A stretch of DNA of 64,000 nucleotides from Chryseobacterium sp. C-71 (GTDB lineage: Bacteria; Bacteroidota; Bacteroidia; Flavobacteriales; Weeksellaceae): positions 4,154,001-4,218,000 of the forward strand of contig NZ_CP087131.1 in the NCBI RefSeq assembly GCF_020911865.1. The letters run 5' to 3'. The notes beneath the pieces are model-generated. The model saw only the letters and a list, made by a program, of their open reading frames with translations, was not told where the DNA came from and searched no databases. Both the position numbers and the translations under genes were made by a program. Each line of letters opens with the position of its first letter. Within the stretch, counting starts at the first letter, position 1. Shown here piece after piece: positions 47,821-55,992 of the stretch.

Positions 47821-47850
47821 TTTGTTAGTCTTTTTATTTTCATATTTTTG
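47821..47850 (+). promoter_or_regulatory. Promoter of the zap operon
   Basis: TTTG at 47821-47824 as -33 box and TATTTTTG at 47843-47850 as -7 box are 18 bases apart, both perfect for the Bacteroidetes consensus. The first ATG is 29 bases downstream at 47880. Confidence 0.7.
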
Positions 47851-47879
47851 CTTTTAGTTAGAATATTTAGAAACCTGAA

Positions 47880-48182
47880 ATGCTTCAAGAATTAGAAAAC
47901 AATTTTTCAGAATTGGAAAAAAAGATTTTGAATCTTCATAAAAGTCATCAAAATCTTTCTGAAAAGTTGTCAGAGTTGAATAAAGAGCATGAAGACTTGA
48001 AGAAGAAATATGATGAGGAAAGAAAGAAAAATCAGGTATTAGCAGAAGAACAGAAAAATATAAAATTGTATTCAGCAATATCAGGAAATCCTGAACACAA
48101 CAGACTCATGAAAAACCATATCAACAGATTGGTAAAAGAAGTAGATTTTTGTATTGCACAGCTTCAAAACAGTGGACTATAA
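47880..48182 (+). CDS. Coiled-coil protein upstream of zapA (ZapB-like by position)
   Basis: A 100-residue protein formed almost wholly of one coiled coil (LENNFSELEKKILNLHKSHQ onwards through KKKYDEERKKNQVLAEEQ), with no membrane span or signal. Its stop overlaps the zapA ATG by one base. It may be a partner that works with ZapA at the division ring, like ZapB in proteobacteria, but the sequence is too simple to prove homology. Confidence 0.75.
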   Translation: MLQELENNFSELEKKILNLHKSHQNLSEKLSELNKEHEDLKKKYDEERKKNQVLAEEQKNIKLYSAISGNPEHNRLMKNHINRLVKEVDFCIAQLQNSGL

Positions 48183-48469
48183 TGGAGGTAAGGAGAATAA
48201 CCATCAACATTGCAGGAAGAGTATATCCGCTGAATGTACCCGCAGCAGAAGAAGAAACTTTACGTAAAGTGGGGAAGCAGATTGAAAATATGATTAAAGA
48301 TTTTGAACAAAATTTCGATGTGAGAGATAAACAAGATGCTTTGGCAATGTGCGCCCTGAAACTGGGAACCAATGCAGAAGTGGTATCTATGAACTACGAA
48401 AAAAATATAAATTCAACCAACGAAAGATTAGCCAAAATTAATCAGACGTTGAATGAGGTCGGGAAGTAA
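48182..48469 (+). CDS. zapA: Cell division protein ZapA
   Basis: A 95-residue ZapA starting at ATG 48182, which overlaps the previous stop by one base; an upstream ATG at 48149 lies in the other gene. The opening VRRITINIAGRVYPLNVPAAEEE with LRKVGKQIENMI (about 26-37) and the late DALAMCALKLG match the family. ZapA cross-links FtsZ filaments at mid-cell. The following 6S-like RNA gene is also located next to zapA in proteobacteria. Confidence 0.9.
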   Translation: MEVRRITINIAGRVYPLNVPAAEEETLRKVGKQIENMIKDFEQNFDVRDKQDALAMCALKLGTNAEVVSMNYEKNINSTNERLAKINQTLNEVGK

Positions 48470-48483
48470 ATTTCCGGAAAAAC

Positions 48484-48653
48484 TGCCTACAGTAATTCTA
48501 ACACATTAAGGTAAACTCAACACTAAACAATTAATGTTCGAAAGCCTTTTCAATGGCGTGCTGCATTACGCAGATTACAGAGAGAAGGAATCAGATCAAA
48601 TCGTGGAGATCAGGAGTTTACTCTAAATCACTGGATTATTGTAGGTTTTTTTT
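48484..48653 (+). ncRNA. ssrS: 6S RNA (ssrS), Bacteroidetes/Flavobacteria type
   Basis: The 220-base gap between zapA and rny holds no frame but a rod-like structured RNA. The closing stem pairs CCTACAGTAATTC (48486-48498) with GGATTATTGTAGG (48633-48645) with a few G-T pairs; an inner stem pairs GTAAACTC (48511-48518) with GAGTTTAC (48614-48621). Between the stems lie unpaired strands, as in the open bubble of 6S RNA, and a T run follows (48646-48653). The gene order zapA-6S-rny matches what I recall for this phylum. 6S RNA traps the sigma-70 type RNA polymerase in stationary phase. Confidence 0.75.
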
Positions 48654-48689
48654 ATTTTTAAATTTAGACAATTAAAACTCAATATATAT

Positions 48690-50258
48690 ATGACAACAGC
48701 CATAATAGTCGGCGTTATTTGTTTAGTAATAGGTGCTGTTTTAGGAATGGTATTTTCTAAAAGCTCTCTTAATGCTAAAGGCAAATTTATTATAGACGAT
48801 GCAACAAAAAATGCCGAAAACCTTATAGAAAAAGCTAATGTACAAGCCGAATCGATAAAGAAAGAAAAAAATCTTCAGGCAAAAGAAAAGTTTCTTGAGC
48901 TGAAATCTCAGCACGATGCAGACATTCAGTCTCGTGAAAGAAAAATGCAGGAGGGCGAAAAAAGAGTAAAAGACAAAGAAAACAAACTGAACGACGAGCT
49001 TAGCAAAGCAGGTAAACTTGAAAAAGATTTAGACAGGCAGATTGCAGACTACGCTAAGAAAACAGAAGTTTTAGAAAGAAAACAGCAAGAATTAGACTCA
49101 GCAACTTCTAAGAAAGTTGAAATGCTTGAGAAAATTTCAAACTACACCGCTGAAGAAGCTAAAGCAGAATTGGTAGAAACCATGAAGGCAGAAGCTAAAA
49201 CCAGAGCTCAGGCGCACGTTCAGAGCATCATGGAAGAAGCTCAGTTGAATGCTAAAAGTGAAGCGAGAAAAATTGTTATCCAGACCATTCAGAGAATCGG
49301 TACAGAGCAGGCGATCGAAAACTCAGTATCTGTTTTTAACATCGAATCTGACGAAGTAAAAGGTAGAATTATCGGTAGAGAAGGTAGAAACATTCGTGCT
49401 TTAGAGGCTATGACTGGTGTAGAAATCATTGTTGATGATACTCCTGAAGCTATTCTTCTTTCATGTTTCGATCCGGTAAGAAGAGAGATCGCAAGATTGT
49501 CACTTCACAGATTGGTAACTGACGGTAGAATTCACCCTGCAAGAATTGAAGAGGTTGTGGAGAAAACCAAAAAAATGATCGAAGAAGAGATCATTGAAGT
49601 TGGTAAGAGAACAATCATCGATCTGGGGATCCACGGCTTACACCCGGAATTGGTGAAAATTGTTGGTAGAATGAAATACCGTTCGTCTTACGGACAAAAC
49701 CTTCTTCAGCACTCAAGAGAAGTAGCCAACATTGCTGCGACGATGGCTGCAGAATTAGGATTAAATGTGAAGATGGCTAAAAGAGCAGGTCTTTTACACG
49801 ATATCGGTAAAGTTCCTGAGCAGGAATCTGAACTTCCTCACGCTTTATTAGGAATGCAATGGGCAGAGAAATATGGTGAAAATCCTGAAGTTATCAATGC
49901 AATTGGTGCTCACCACGATGAAGTGGAAATGACTTCATTACTATCTCCAATCATTCAGGTTGCCGATGCAATTTCAGGAGCAAGACCGGGAGCAAGACGT
50001 CAGGTTTTAGAATCTTACATTCAAAGACTGAAAGATCTTGAAGCTGCGGCTTTAAGTTTTGAAGGAGTTTCAAGTGCTTATGCAATTCAGGCGGGTAGAG
50101 AACTGAGAGTAATGGTAGAAAGCGGAAAAGTAAATGACGAAATTGCTTCTCAACTTTCTTACGACATTTCAGAGAAAATTCAGAACGAATTAACATATCC
50201 AGGACAGGTAAGAGTTACGGTAATCAGAGAAACAAGAGCTGTTAATATCGCAAGATAA
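48690..50258 (+). CDS. rny: Ribonuclease Y
   Basis: A 522-residue endoribonuclease of mRNA decay. It has an N-terminal membrane anchor ([20 protein letters not shown]), a long coiled coil (about 30-190), a KH domain ([20 protein letters not shown], about 225-244) and an HD domain with the metal motif LLHDIGKV (about 370-377) and [11 protein letters not shown]. It cuts RNA at the membrane. The long AT-rich leader includes the 6S-like RNA. Confidence 0.97.
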   Translation: MTTAIIVGVICLVIGAVLGMVFSKSSLNAKGKFIIDDATKNAENLIEKANVQAESIKKEKNLQAKEKFLELKSQHDADIQSRERKMQEGEKRVKDKENKLNDELSKAGKLEKDLDRQIADYAKKTEVLERKQQELDSATSKKVEMLEKISNYTAEEAKAELVETMKAEAKTRAQAHVQSIMEEAQLNAKSEARKIVIQTIQRIGTEQAIENSVSVFNIESDEVKGRIIGREGRNIRALEAMTGVEIIVDDTPEAILLSCFDPVRREIARLSLHRLVTDGRIHPARIEEVVEKTKKMIEEEIIEVGKRTIIDLGIHGLHPELVKIVGRMKYRSSYGQNLLQHSREVANIAATMAAELGLNVKMAKRAGLLHDIGKVPEQESELPHALLGMQWAEKYGENPEVINAIGAHHDEVEMTSLLSPIIQVADAISGARPGARRQVLESYIQRLKDLEAAALSFEGVSSAYAIQAGRELRVMVESGKVNDEIASQLSYDISEKIQNELTYPGQVRVTVIRETRAVNIAR

Positions 50259-50281
50259 TTCAGGTTTAAAATAAACAATAG

Positions 50282-50314
50282 AATCCTTTCAAAGAAATTT
50301 GGAAGGATTTTTTT
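50282..50314 (+). terminator. Terminator after rny
   Basis: AATCCTTTCAAA, tetraloop GAAA, TTTGGAAGGATT, then T run; 12 pairs with one wobble. Confidence 0.92.
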
Positions 50315-50449
50315 GGAATAGGTTTAAACTATCGAATGATATGTATTAAAAGTGGATTAAATATTTGTTTTTTGGAATTAAATACTAAGAATTTATATTC
50401 AACGTTATAAATAATATAAAATAATTTACGAAGTAGTTGTTTTAATTAT

Positions 50450-50457
50450 TAAATTTG
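50450..50457 (+). promoter_or_regulatory. Promoter -7 box of the Cys-rich peptide cluster
   Basis: TAAATTTG is a perfect -7 box 25 bases before the first peptide ATG at 50483. A TTG lies only 10 bases upstream, too close for a normal -33 box, so the -33 element is uncertain. This is the only obvious promoter for the three peptides. Confidence 0.5.
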
Positions 50458-50482
50458 AGCTTCAACTTAAAACCAAATTATT

Positions 50483-50686
50483 ATGTTAAATGAAATTCTA
50501 AAAAACGCTAAGAAATTAAAAAGTGCTGATCTGAAAGAAATCGTTGGAGGTGTAAGTGTAGATAATGCGACTCCAGACTTATCACTCTGTGGATGCAGCT
50601 GTTCAGGTGCTGTCACAGGACCTAAGTATTGCCCAACTTATATTGGCTGTCTACAAGTGTACACTTGTGATGATTTTGCTGTATAA
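50483..50686 (+). CDS. Double-glycine-leader, six-cysteine peptide 1
   Basis: A 67-residue precursor. Residues 1-23 form a hydrophilic leader (MLNEILKNAKKL, then the cleavage-type end DLKEIVGG) of the kind cut by peptidase-ABC exporters after Gly-Gly. The predicted 44-residue core has the pattern C-G-C-S-C-x9-C-x5-C-x5-C, with PDLSL before it. Six Cys could form three disulfides, thioether rings or a metal site. No modification enzyme or peptidase-transporter gene lies nearby. Between this gene and peptide 3 most codon changes over the Cys region are silent (about 11 of 12), which shows that the protein is under selection. The closest family I know is the GG-leader Bacteroidetes natural-product precursors. 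Confidence 0.85.
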   Translation: MLNEILKNAKKLKSADLKEIVGGVSVDNATPDLSLCGCSCSGAVTGPKYCPTYIGCLQVYTCDDFAV

Positions 50687-50728
50687 ATTAAAGATCCTTA
50701 TATTTTTTAACTTAAAATCCAAATCATT

Positions 50729-50926
50729 ATGTTAAACGAAATTTTAAAAAACGCTAAGAAATTAAACAATGCTGATCTGAAAGATATCGTAGGTGGTGTC
50801 GGTAAAATTGGTAAGCCAGATTTATCTCTTTGTGGATGTAGTTGTTCTGGTGCTGTAACGGGACCTTTCTATTGTTCAACTTATATAGCATGTCCGCAAG
50901 TCTATACTTGTAATGATGCTATTTAA
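50729..50926 (+). CDS. Double-glycine-leader, six-cysteine peptide 2
   Basis: A 65-residue paralogue 42 bases after peptide 1. The leader MLNEILKNAKKLNNADL and the DIVGG end are nearly the same; the 42-residue core begins VGKIGKPDLSL and keeps the six-Cys spacing C-x-C-x-C-x9-C-x5-C-x5-C. Two positions between conserved Cys differ (Phe for Lys, Ala for Gly). It ends with a short acidic tail NDAI. It shares the GKIG segment with peptide 3, so those two are closest. Confidence 0.85.
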   Translation: MLNEILKNAKKLNNADLKDIVGGVGKIGKPDLSLCGCSCSGAVTGPFYCSTYIACPQVYTCNDAI

Positions 50927-50957
50927 ATTTTCTCCAACAAAGTAAAACCACAGAATT

Positions 50958-51143
50958 ATGTCAAATAAATTTTTGAATAACGCTAAGAAATTGAAAAGTG
51001 CTGATCTGAAAGATATCGTAGGAGGTATCGGTAAAATCGGAACTCCGGATTTATCACTTTGCGGTTGCAGCTGCACCGGAGCAGTGACCGGCCCTAAATA
51101 TTGCAGTCAATATATAGGATGCCCGCAAGTAATTACTTGTTAA
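50958..51143 (+). CDS. Double-glycine-leader, six-cysteine peptide 3
   Basis: A 61-residue paralogue 31 bases after peptide 2. Its leader differs at the start (MSNKFLNNAKKL) but keeps DLKDIVGG. The core is 38 residues and ends directly at the sixth Cys, so the acidic tail of the other two is missing. One Ser beside the third Cys is Thr. A strong terminator follows, so all three genes appear to share one transcript. Confidence 0.85.
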   Translation: MSNKFLNNAKKLKSADLKDIVGGIGKIGTPDLSLCGCSCTGAVTGPKYCSQYIGCPQVITC

Positions 51144-51166
51144 TATTAAAAAACATTTAAAAATAG

Positions 51167-51194
51167 AAAGTCTTCCAAATAATGGAAGACTTTT
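51167..51194 (+). terminator. Terminator of the Cys-rich peptide cluster
   Basis: AAAGTCTTCC, loop AAATAAT, GGAAGACTTT and T. A ten-pair perfect stem 23 bases after the third peptide stop. Confidence 0.92.
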
Positions 51195-51201
51195 GCATTT
51201 A

Positions 51202-52074
51202 TTAATTGAAGAAGAAAGAATTGCTTTCAATATATTTTTTACTCATCGAAATGCTGTCAAAAATATCTCTCTCACTCGAATCCTGCTCAACAAACCAATA
51301 TTTTAAACCAGCTTTTTCTCTGGCTTCAAAAACTCTTTTAAAATCAATAATCCCATTTCCGATTTCTGCGAAATTTTTTGTTTCCCTCTGCATATCTTTC
51401 ACATGCCACAAAGGAAATCTTCCAGGATGTTTTTCAAAATAAGCTAGCGGATCAAAACCTGCTTTTGTAATCCAATATAAATCAAGTTCCATTTTAACTA
51501 AATCCGGCGAAGTATTTTCTAAAATGAAATCATAGAAATTCTTCTGATCATCCATTTTTAAAAATTCAAAATCGTGATTGTGATACGCAAGTTGGATTCC
51601 ATTTTGCGTTGAAATTTCACCGGCATTTTCCAAAACTTCCGGAAGTTTTCGGTAAGTCTCAAGAGTTCTTTCGGCTTCAGGAAGATAAGAGCAAACGGCA
51701 TATTTTGCACCGATATAATTGAGATCATCTAATGTATTTTTCCAATTTTTTAAAAGTGTTCCTTCATCTTTATCGGTGATTCCGGTACGATGATGCGAAC
51801 TGATGACTTTTAAACCTGTATTATTTAAAATAGTTTGAAATTCATTTTTGTTTTTGCCAAAAAAATTTCCGTCATATCCATAGATTTCTACATCTTTATA
51901 ACCTAAAGAAGCGATTTTCTCAAAGGCTTTTTCCAGATTTTGAGAGACGGCGTCCCGAATGGTGTAAATTTGTAAAGCTAAACGTTGGTTTGTGTTCATA
52001 GATTTTGAGATTCCGCAAGAATATAATCCCAAAAAACCTAAAGATGACAGTTTCAAAAAATCAATTCTCTGCAT
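51202..52074 (-). CDS. Exported sugar phosphate isomerase/epimerase-like TIM barrel
   Basis: A 290-residue protein with a short N-terminal hydrophobic segment and a possible lipobox (LGLYSC, Cys20). The main body is an AP endonuclease family 2 / xylose isomerase-like TIM barrel (PF01261). Metal-site phrases are LAYHNHDFEF (about 167-176), MELDLYWITKAG (about 192-203), PLWHVKDMQ (about 223-231) and the late FVEQDSS. Exported members of this family in Bacteroidetes often act on keto-sugars or glycosides. The substrate is unknown. It lies nine bases after the thioesterase gene. Confidence 0.82.
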   Translation of the reverse strand: MQRIDFLKLSSLGFLGLYSCGISKSMNTNQRLALQIYTIRDAVSQNLEKAFEKIASLGYKDVEIYGYDGNFFGKNKNEFQTILNNTGLKVISSHHRTGITDKDEGTLLKNWKNTLDDLNYIGAKYAVCSYLPEAERTLETYRKLPEVLENAGEISTQNGIQLAYHNHDFEFLKMDDQKNFYDFILENTSPDLVKMELDLYWITKAGFDPLAYFEKHPGRFPLWHVKDMQRETKNFAEIGNGIIDFKRVFEAREKAGLKYWFVEQDSSERDIFDSISMSKKYIESNSFFFN

Positions 52075-52083
52075 AATTTTCTG

Positions 52084-52551
52084 TTAAAGGAAAGGTTTCA
52101 TTTCATCTTCAATTTGCGTTCTGAGTTCCATCAGACGTTTGGCATACATTTCCTGCTGTTTTTCTTCATTGGTTTCAGGAATCCATTTAGGAACGGGTAA
52201 CTTTTTACCGTTTTCATCAACGGCTACAAAAACGATAATACAGTGTGTTTTTTTATCAAAAATCGGTTGTTTAAGGTTTCTTGAGAAGACGTTGATCGAA
52301 ATATGCATACTCGATGAACCAGTATAGATGACTTGAGCCTCAACTTTTACGATTTCTCCGATTTTTATTGGCTCATAAAAACGAATTCCGCCTACATACA
52401 CTGTTACAGAATAATTTCCGCTCCAGGTTGTTGCACAGGCGTATCCTGCTTGGTCAATCCATTTCATAACACTTCCACCGTGTACATTTCCCCCATAATT
52501 GACATCTGAAGGCTCCGAAATAAACTGAAAAGTTACAGGCTTATTATCCAT
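52084..52551 (-). CDS. Acyl-CoA thioesterase, hotdog fold (YciA-like)
   Basis: A 155-residue hotdog enzyme. The phrase NYGGNVHGGSVMKWIDQAGYACA (two blocks about 19-40) includes the catalytic Asp of the YciA/acyl-CoA hydrolase group; the FYEPIKIGEIVKVEAQVIYTGSSSMHI strand follows. It would hydrolyse acyl-CoA in the cytoplasm. The chain-length preference is not readable. Confidence 0.88.
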   Translation of the reverse strand: MDNKPVTFQFISEPSDVNYGGNVHGGSVMKWIDQAGYACATTWSGNYSVTVYVGGIRFYEPIKIGEIVKVEAQVIYTGSSSMHISINVFSRNLKQPIFDKKTHCIIVFVAVDENGKKLPVPKWIPETNEEKQQEMYAKRLMELRTQIEDEMKPFL

Positions 52552-52689
52552 TTTTATTTAATTTTTAATAAAGATATTCATTAATTATCACAAAGTGAAA
52601 TTAAATAGCTGTTTTTCCATATTAAAGTGGTATCTTGTAATAATATCCAATTTGGAGAGGAATTTTAAAAATAATTAATTAATATATAG

Positions 52690-53046
52690 ATGAAGAAAGT
52701 ATTTTATCTTAATAGTTGCGACACATGCAGAAAAATTTTAGCAAAATTTGATCTGAGAGACTGGGAGATGCGCGAAATAAAGAAAGAGCCTATCACGCAG
52801 GAAGAAGTGGAAGCAATGCATAAAATCACAAATTCTTATGAGGATTTGTTCAGTAAAAAATCAACCCAGATCAAATTAAGAGAACTTGATTTGAAAACAA
52901 TGGGTGAAGACGATTTCAAAGAATTGTTGTTAGATCACTATACGTTCTTGAAGCGTCCGGTTTTCCTTACTGATACGGAGATTTTCATAGGAAACGACAA
53001 GAAAAACATTGAGAATTTAAGAGCTCATTTCAACGGAAATAATTAG
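52690..53046 (+). CDS. ArsC/Spx-family thioredoxin-fold protein
   Basis: A 118-residue thioredoxin-fold protein (PF03960). It has the CxxC pair C10-D-T-C13, and the late phrase TFLKRPVFLTDTEIFIGND (about 85-103) with the cis-Pro region of the ArsC/Spx family. True ArsC enzymes have Cys12 alone with a triad of Arg; true Spx binds RNA polymerase. This one fits neither well and belongs to the YffB-like group, with a redox role expected. It is flanked by a terminator. Confidence 0.85.
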   Translation: MKKVFYLNSCDTCRKILAKFDLRDWEMREIKKEPITQEEVEAMHKITNSYEDLFSKKSTQIKLRELDLKTMGEDDFKELLLDHYTFLKRPVFLTDTEIFIGNDKKNIENLRAHFNGNN

Positions 53047-53069
53047 AAATTTTTCTGTCAAAAAAAGTA

Positions 53070-53097
53070 AAAACCACAGAGCAATCTGTGGTTTTTT
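53070..53097 (+). terminator. Terminator after ArsC-family gene
   Basis: AAAACCACAGA, loop GCAA, TCTGTGGTTTT and T; 11 pairs, convergent with gcvT and probably bidirectional. Confidence 0.9.
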
Positions 53098-53144
53098 GTA
53101 TATAAAAGCAAATTAACCAAAAGCCAACTGCAAATACTAATCTG

Positions 53145-54221
53145 CTAAACGAAAGGCATTTTAACGACTTTCGCAGGAATATTTTTATTTCTTACCTGAA
53201 TAAAAATTTCAGTTCCTAATTTGAAATGAGGCTTGTCAACATACGCAATTCCCAAACCGATTTTTTTCATCGGCGATTGGGTTCCGGAAGTTACTCTTCC
53301 GATCACATTTCCTTCTGCATCTACGACAGGATAATCATGTCTTGGTACGCCTTTATCAGTTAATTCAAAACCTATTAATTTTCTCGTAACGCCTTCCTCT
53401 TTTTGTTTTGCAAAAATATCTTTAGACACAAAATCTTTATCAAATTTTGTGATCCAGCCTAATCCGGCTTCGATAGGAGAAGTTGTGTCATCGATGTCCA
53501 TTCCGTACAAACAGAACCCTTTTTCTAATCTTAAAGTATCTCTGGCAGCCAATCCGCAAGGAATAATTCCTTCGCTTTCTCCAGCTTCAATGATTGCATC
53601 CCAAAGTTGTTCTGCGTTTTCATTTTTGAAATAAATTTCAAAACCACCGCTTCCTGTGTAACCAGTGTTTGAAATAATCACATCACTTACTCCAGCCACA
53701 GAACCAACTGTAAAATGGTAATAAGGAATTTCTGATAGATTGGTTTCAGTTATTTTCTGAAGAATTTCAGTCGCTTTCGGTCCCTGAACTGCCAAAAGAG
53801 ACATTTCATCTGAAGCATTCGTCATTTTTGCACCGAAAGTATTGTATTTTGAAATGTGATTCCAGTCTTTTTCGATGTTTGAAGCGTTGACAACCACAAA
53901 ATATTTGTCATCTTCCATTTTGTAAACGATAAGGTCATCTACAATTCCGCCATCTTCGTTCGGAAGACAAGAGTATTGAGCTTTTCCGTTCTCAAGAGCA
54001 ATAACATTATTGGTTGTTACAAACTGCAAAAGATCTTTCGAGCCTGCACCTTCAATGAAAAACTGTCCCATGTGAGATACGTCAAATAATCCCGCTTTTT
54101 CTCTTACTGCAAAGTGCTCTTCCGTCACTCCGGAATATTGTACAGGCATATCAAATCCTGCAAAAGGTACTATTTTCGCTCCCAAAGAAACGTGTTTATC
54201 GTACAAGGCTGTTTTCTTCAT
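53145..54221 (-). CDS. gcvT: Glycine cleavage system aminomethyltransferase (T protein)
   Basis: A 358-residue folate enzyme. It starts KKTALYDKHVSLGAKIVPFAGFDMPVQY and has FDVSHMGQFFIEG (about 47-59), SNTGYTGSGGFEIYF (about 159-173) and LEKGFCLYGMDID (about 231-243) with the late YPVVD and TSGTQSP. It releases ammonia and passes the methylene group of the lipoyl-bound aminomethyl intermediate to tetrahydrofolate. The lipoylation needed depends on lipB at 11929. No glycine riboswitch was seen upstream. Confidence 0.96.
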   Translation of the reverse strand: MKKTALYDKHVSLGAKIVPFAGFDMPVQYSGVTEEHFAVREKAGLFDVSHMGQFFIEGAGSKDLLQFVTTNNVIALENGKAQYSCLPNEDGGIVDDLIVYKMEDDKYFVVVNASNIEKDWNHISKYNTFGAKMTNASDEMSLLAVQGPKATEILQKITETNLSEIPYYHFTVGSVAGVSDVIISNTGYTGSGGFEIYFKNENAEQLWDAIIEAGESEGIIPCGLAARDTLRLEKGFCLYGMDIDDTTSPIEAGLGWITKFDKDFVSKDIFAKQKEEGVTRKLIGFELTDKGVPRHDYPVVDAEGNVIGRVTSGTQSPMKKIGLGIAYVDKPHFKLGTEIFIQVRNKNIPAKVVKMPFV

Positions 54222-54273
54222 GTTTATTTTTATTTATAAATATTCTTAGTTTGAAAGTAAAAATCTTACGATT

Positions 54274-54750
54274 CTATTTTTTTATTTTAAAACTATCAAA
54301 AGTTTCATTAAAAACTTTCATATAATTTCCGTTCCAGTATTTTTTCTGGCAATTGATGCTTACAATATAAATTTCTTTGCTTTTTTGAAACACTTTGGTG
54401 ATCCAGAAAAGATTTTCTTTCTCATCAAAATATTCGTAAAAATACTCTGTGTAACCTCTTTTACCGCTGCCGGTCTTTATCTTTTTCTCGTCATCCGAAG
54501 AATTGTAAAGAGCAAGAATAAATTTCTTTGTTTCAGCTTTTGGAAGTTCTAAATCGTGATATTCAGAAATGGTGATTGCGCCAATCTGATTGGTTGGAAA
54601 AATATTAACGATGCCTTCATCATTGGTTGCTTTCCATGTATCCGGCATTGTCAATGAATAATTTTCGCTTTCAAAAACTTTAGTATCTGATTTCTGACCA
54701 AACAGACCTAAAGAAATAACGAGAGCAAAAAGAAATACTGTTTTTTTCAT
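54274..54750 (-). CDS. Exported unknown protein
   Basis: A 158-residue protein with a signal peptide (KKTVFLFALVISLGLFGQ). The mature part looks like a PsbP/DUF-type beta domain: ENYSLTMPDTWKATNDEG (about 29-46), ITISEYHDLELP and the final FNETFDSFKIKK. The domain is seen in many short bacterial exported proteins with no fixed function. It follows idi by nine bases on the same strand. Confidence 0.7.
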   Translation of the reverse strand: MKKTVFLFALVISLGLFGQKSDTKVFESENYSLTMPDTWKATNDEGIVNIFPTNQIGAITISEYHDLELPKAETKKFILALYNSSDDEKKIKTGSGKRGYTEYFYEYFDEKENLFWITKVFQKSKEIYIVSINCQKKYWNGNYMKVFNETFDSFKIKK

Positions 54751-54759
54751 TATATGTGT

Positions 54760-55269
54760 TTAAAAATTGTGTTTGTATTCTTCTAAAATGATTTTAAACC
54801 ATTCTGTAAATTGTTCAGGATGTTTTAAAATTTCCTGATCCAGATCTTTCATGGAAATGTAGCGAACTTCCTCAACTTCATTTTTATTTAAATTAAAATC
54901 TGCATTGTAAGTTCCTGTAAAAACATAGTCAAGCTCATGCTCCCAAAGTCCGTTGCCAACGTCTGCTTTATAGATGAAATTGAATTTTTCTGAAAGTTCG
55001 GTTTCAATTCCCAATTCTTCTTTTACTCTGCGTTTGGCTCCTTCAAGATAAGATTCGCCATCTCGGGGATGAGAACAAACAGCATTCGTCCATTGATTAG
55101 GAGAATGGTATTTCTTTGCCGCACGCTTCTGCAAGAGCATTTCGCCTTGATCATTAAATAAAAAAACAGAAAATGCACGGTGTAGCAAACCATTGATATG
55201 AGCCTGCTGTTTTTCCATCAAACCTAAAACTGCATCTTCAGGATTTACTAAAACTACATATTCTTCCAT
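54760..55269 (-). CDS. idi: Isopentenyl-diphosphate delta-isomerase, type 1
   Basis: A 169-residue NUDIX-fold enzyme that interconverts IPP and DMAPP for quinone and undecaprenyl synthesis. The catalytic Cys65 lies in the phrase TNAVCSHPRDGES, and the acid pair Glu110 and Glu112 in LWEHELDYVF; the modified Nudix box is ESYLEGAKRRVKEELGIE (about 72-89). Length is as expected. Confidence 0.93.
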   Translation of the reverse strand: MEEYVVLVNPEDAVLGLMEKQQAHINGLLHRAFSVFLFNDQGEMLLQKRAAKKYHSPNQWTNAVCSHPRDGESYLEGAKRRVKEELGIETELSEKFNFIYKADVGNGLWEHELDYVFTGTYNADFNLNKNEVEEVRYISMKDLDQEILKHPEQFTEWFKIILEEYKHNF

Positions 55270-55481
55270 TCCTACAAATTTAAGTTTTAATCATGATTAC
55301 GTAAAATATTTATGTAAAATTTTTAATATTTATGAAATATTGGCTTTTTTTTAAATAAAAATAACACGCTAATTTTGTGAAAAATGCAATAGAATGCTTG
55401 TTTTTATTCATTTTAAAATATTTTTTATGTTAAAATTTTAACATAAACTAAGATTAATACAAGTCTTTAATCAATAATGTG

Positions 55482-55489
55482 TAACTTTG
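55482..55489 (+). promoter_or_regulatory. Promoter -7 box of the HAD-like gene
   Basis: TAACTTTG matches TAnnTTTG; it is 19 bases before the ATG at 55509. The rest of the 239-base gap 55270-55508 is AT-rich with no other feature. Confidence 0.5.
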
Positions 55490-55508
55490 CGCTTTAAAAA
55501 TTTGAACG

Positions 55509-55910
55509 ATGGAGCTAGATTATATTGAGCATATCAGTCCGATTCTGAAGGACGGAGTTAAGAATTATTTAATCGATATTGACGGAACGGTTACGGATGA
55601 TGTTCCCAACGAAGAACCGGAAAGAATGGTCACTTGTCTGCCTTATCCAGATGCTTTGGAAACAGTAAACAAATGGTACGACGAGGGTCACCAAATCTGT
55701 TTTTTCACTTCAAGAACTGAAAATTTAAAGCAGATTACCATCGATTGGTTAGACAAACACGGATTCAAATATCACAGTGTACTGTGCGGAAAACCAAGAG
55801 GCGGAAACTACCACTGGATCGACAATCACCTGGTACGCGCTACAAGATATAAAGGAAAATTCACTGACTTGATTGAAAAACAAGTAACCATTGAAGTTTT
55901 TAAAGATTAA
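55509..55910 (+). CDS. HAD-like phosphatase family protein
   Basis: A 133-residue protein. Motif I of the HAD fold is LIDIDGTVTDD (about 22-32), motif II is CFFTSRTENL (about 63-72), and the end has GKPRGGNYHWIDNHLVRATRY with the Lys of motif III. The cap domain is small. Such genes are often marked as phosphoheptose isomerase by habit, but the motifs show a HAD hydrolase. The substrate is unknown. It lies 82 bases before a dehydrogenase of the phosphoglycerate type. Confidence 0.82.
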   Translation: MELDYIEHISPILKDGVKNYLIDIDGTVTDDVPNEEPERMVTCLPYPDALETVNKWYDEGHQICFFTSRTENLKQITIDWLDKHGFKYHSVLCGKPRGGNYHWIDNHLVRATRYKGKFTDLIEKQVTIEVFKD

Positions 55911-55992
55911 AATCTAATTGAAGATTTAAAAATTGAATTTACATAACTGTATTTTAATTTTTAAATCTTTCATTTTTAATATATAAATAGTT

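Noticed and set aside
48470..48689. Riboswitch ahead of rny
   Set aside because: The fold is a long rod with a closing stem and no ligand-core motif, and the zapA-rny location fits 6S RNA better.
50483..51143. Metallothionein family
   Set aside because: Classical metallothioneins have more Cys and no leader ending in Gly-Gly; the leader points to export.
53145..54260. Glycine riboswitch before gcvT
   Set aside because: The upstream part on the minus strand is short and AT-rich, with no conserved aptamer stems.
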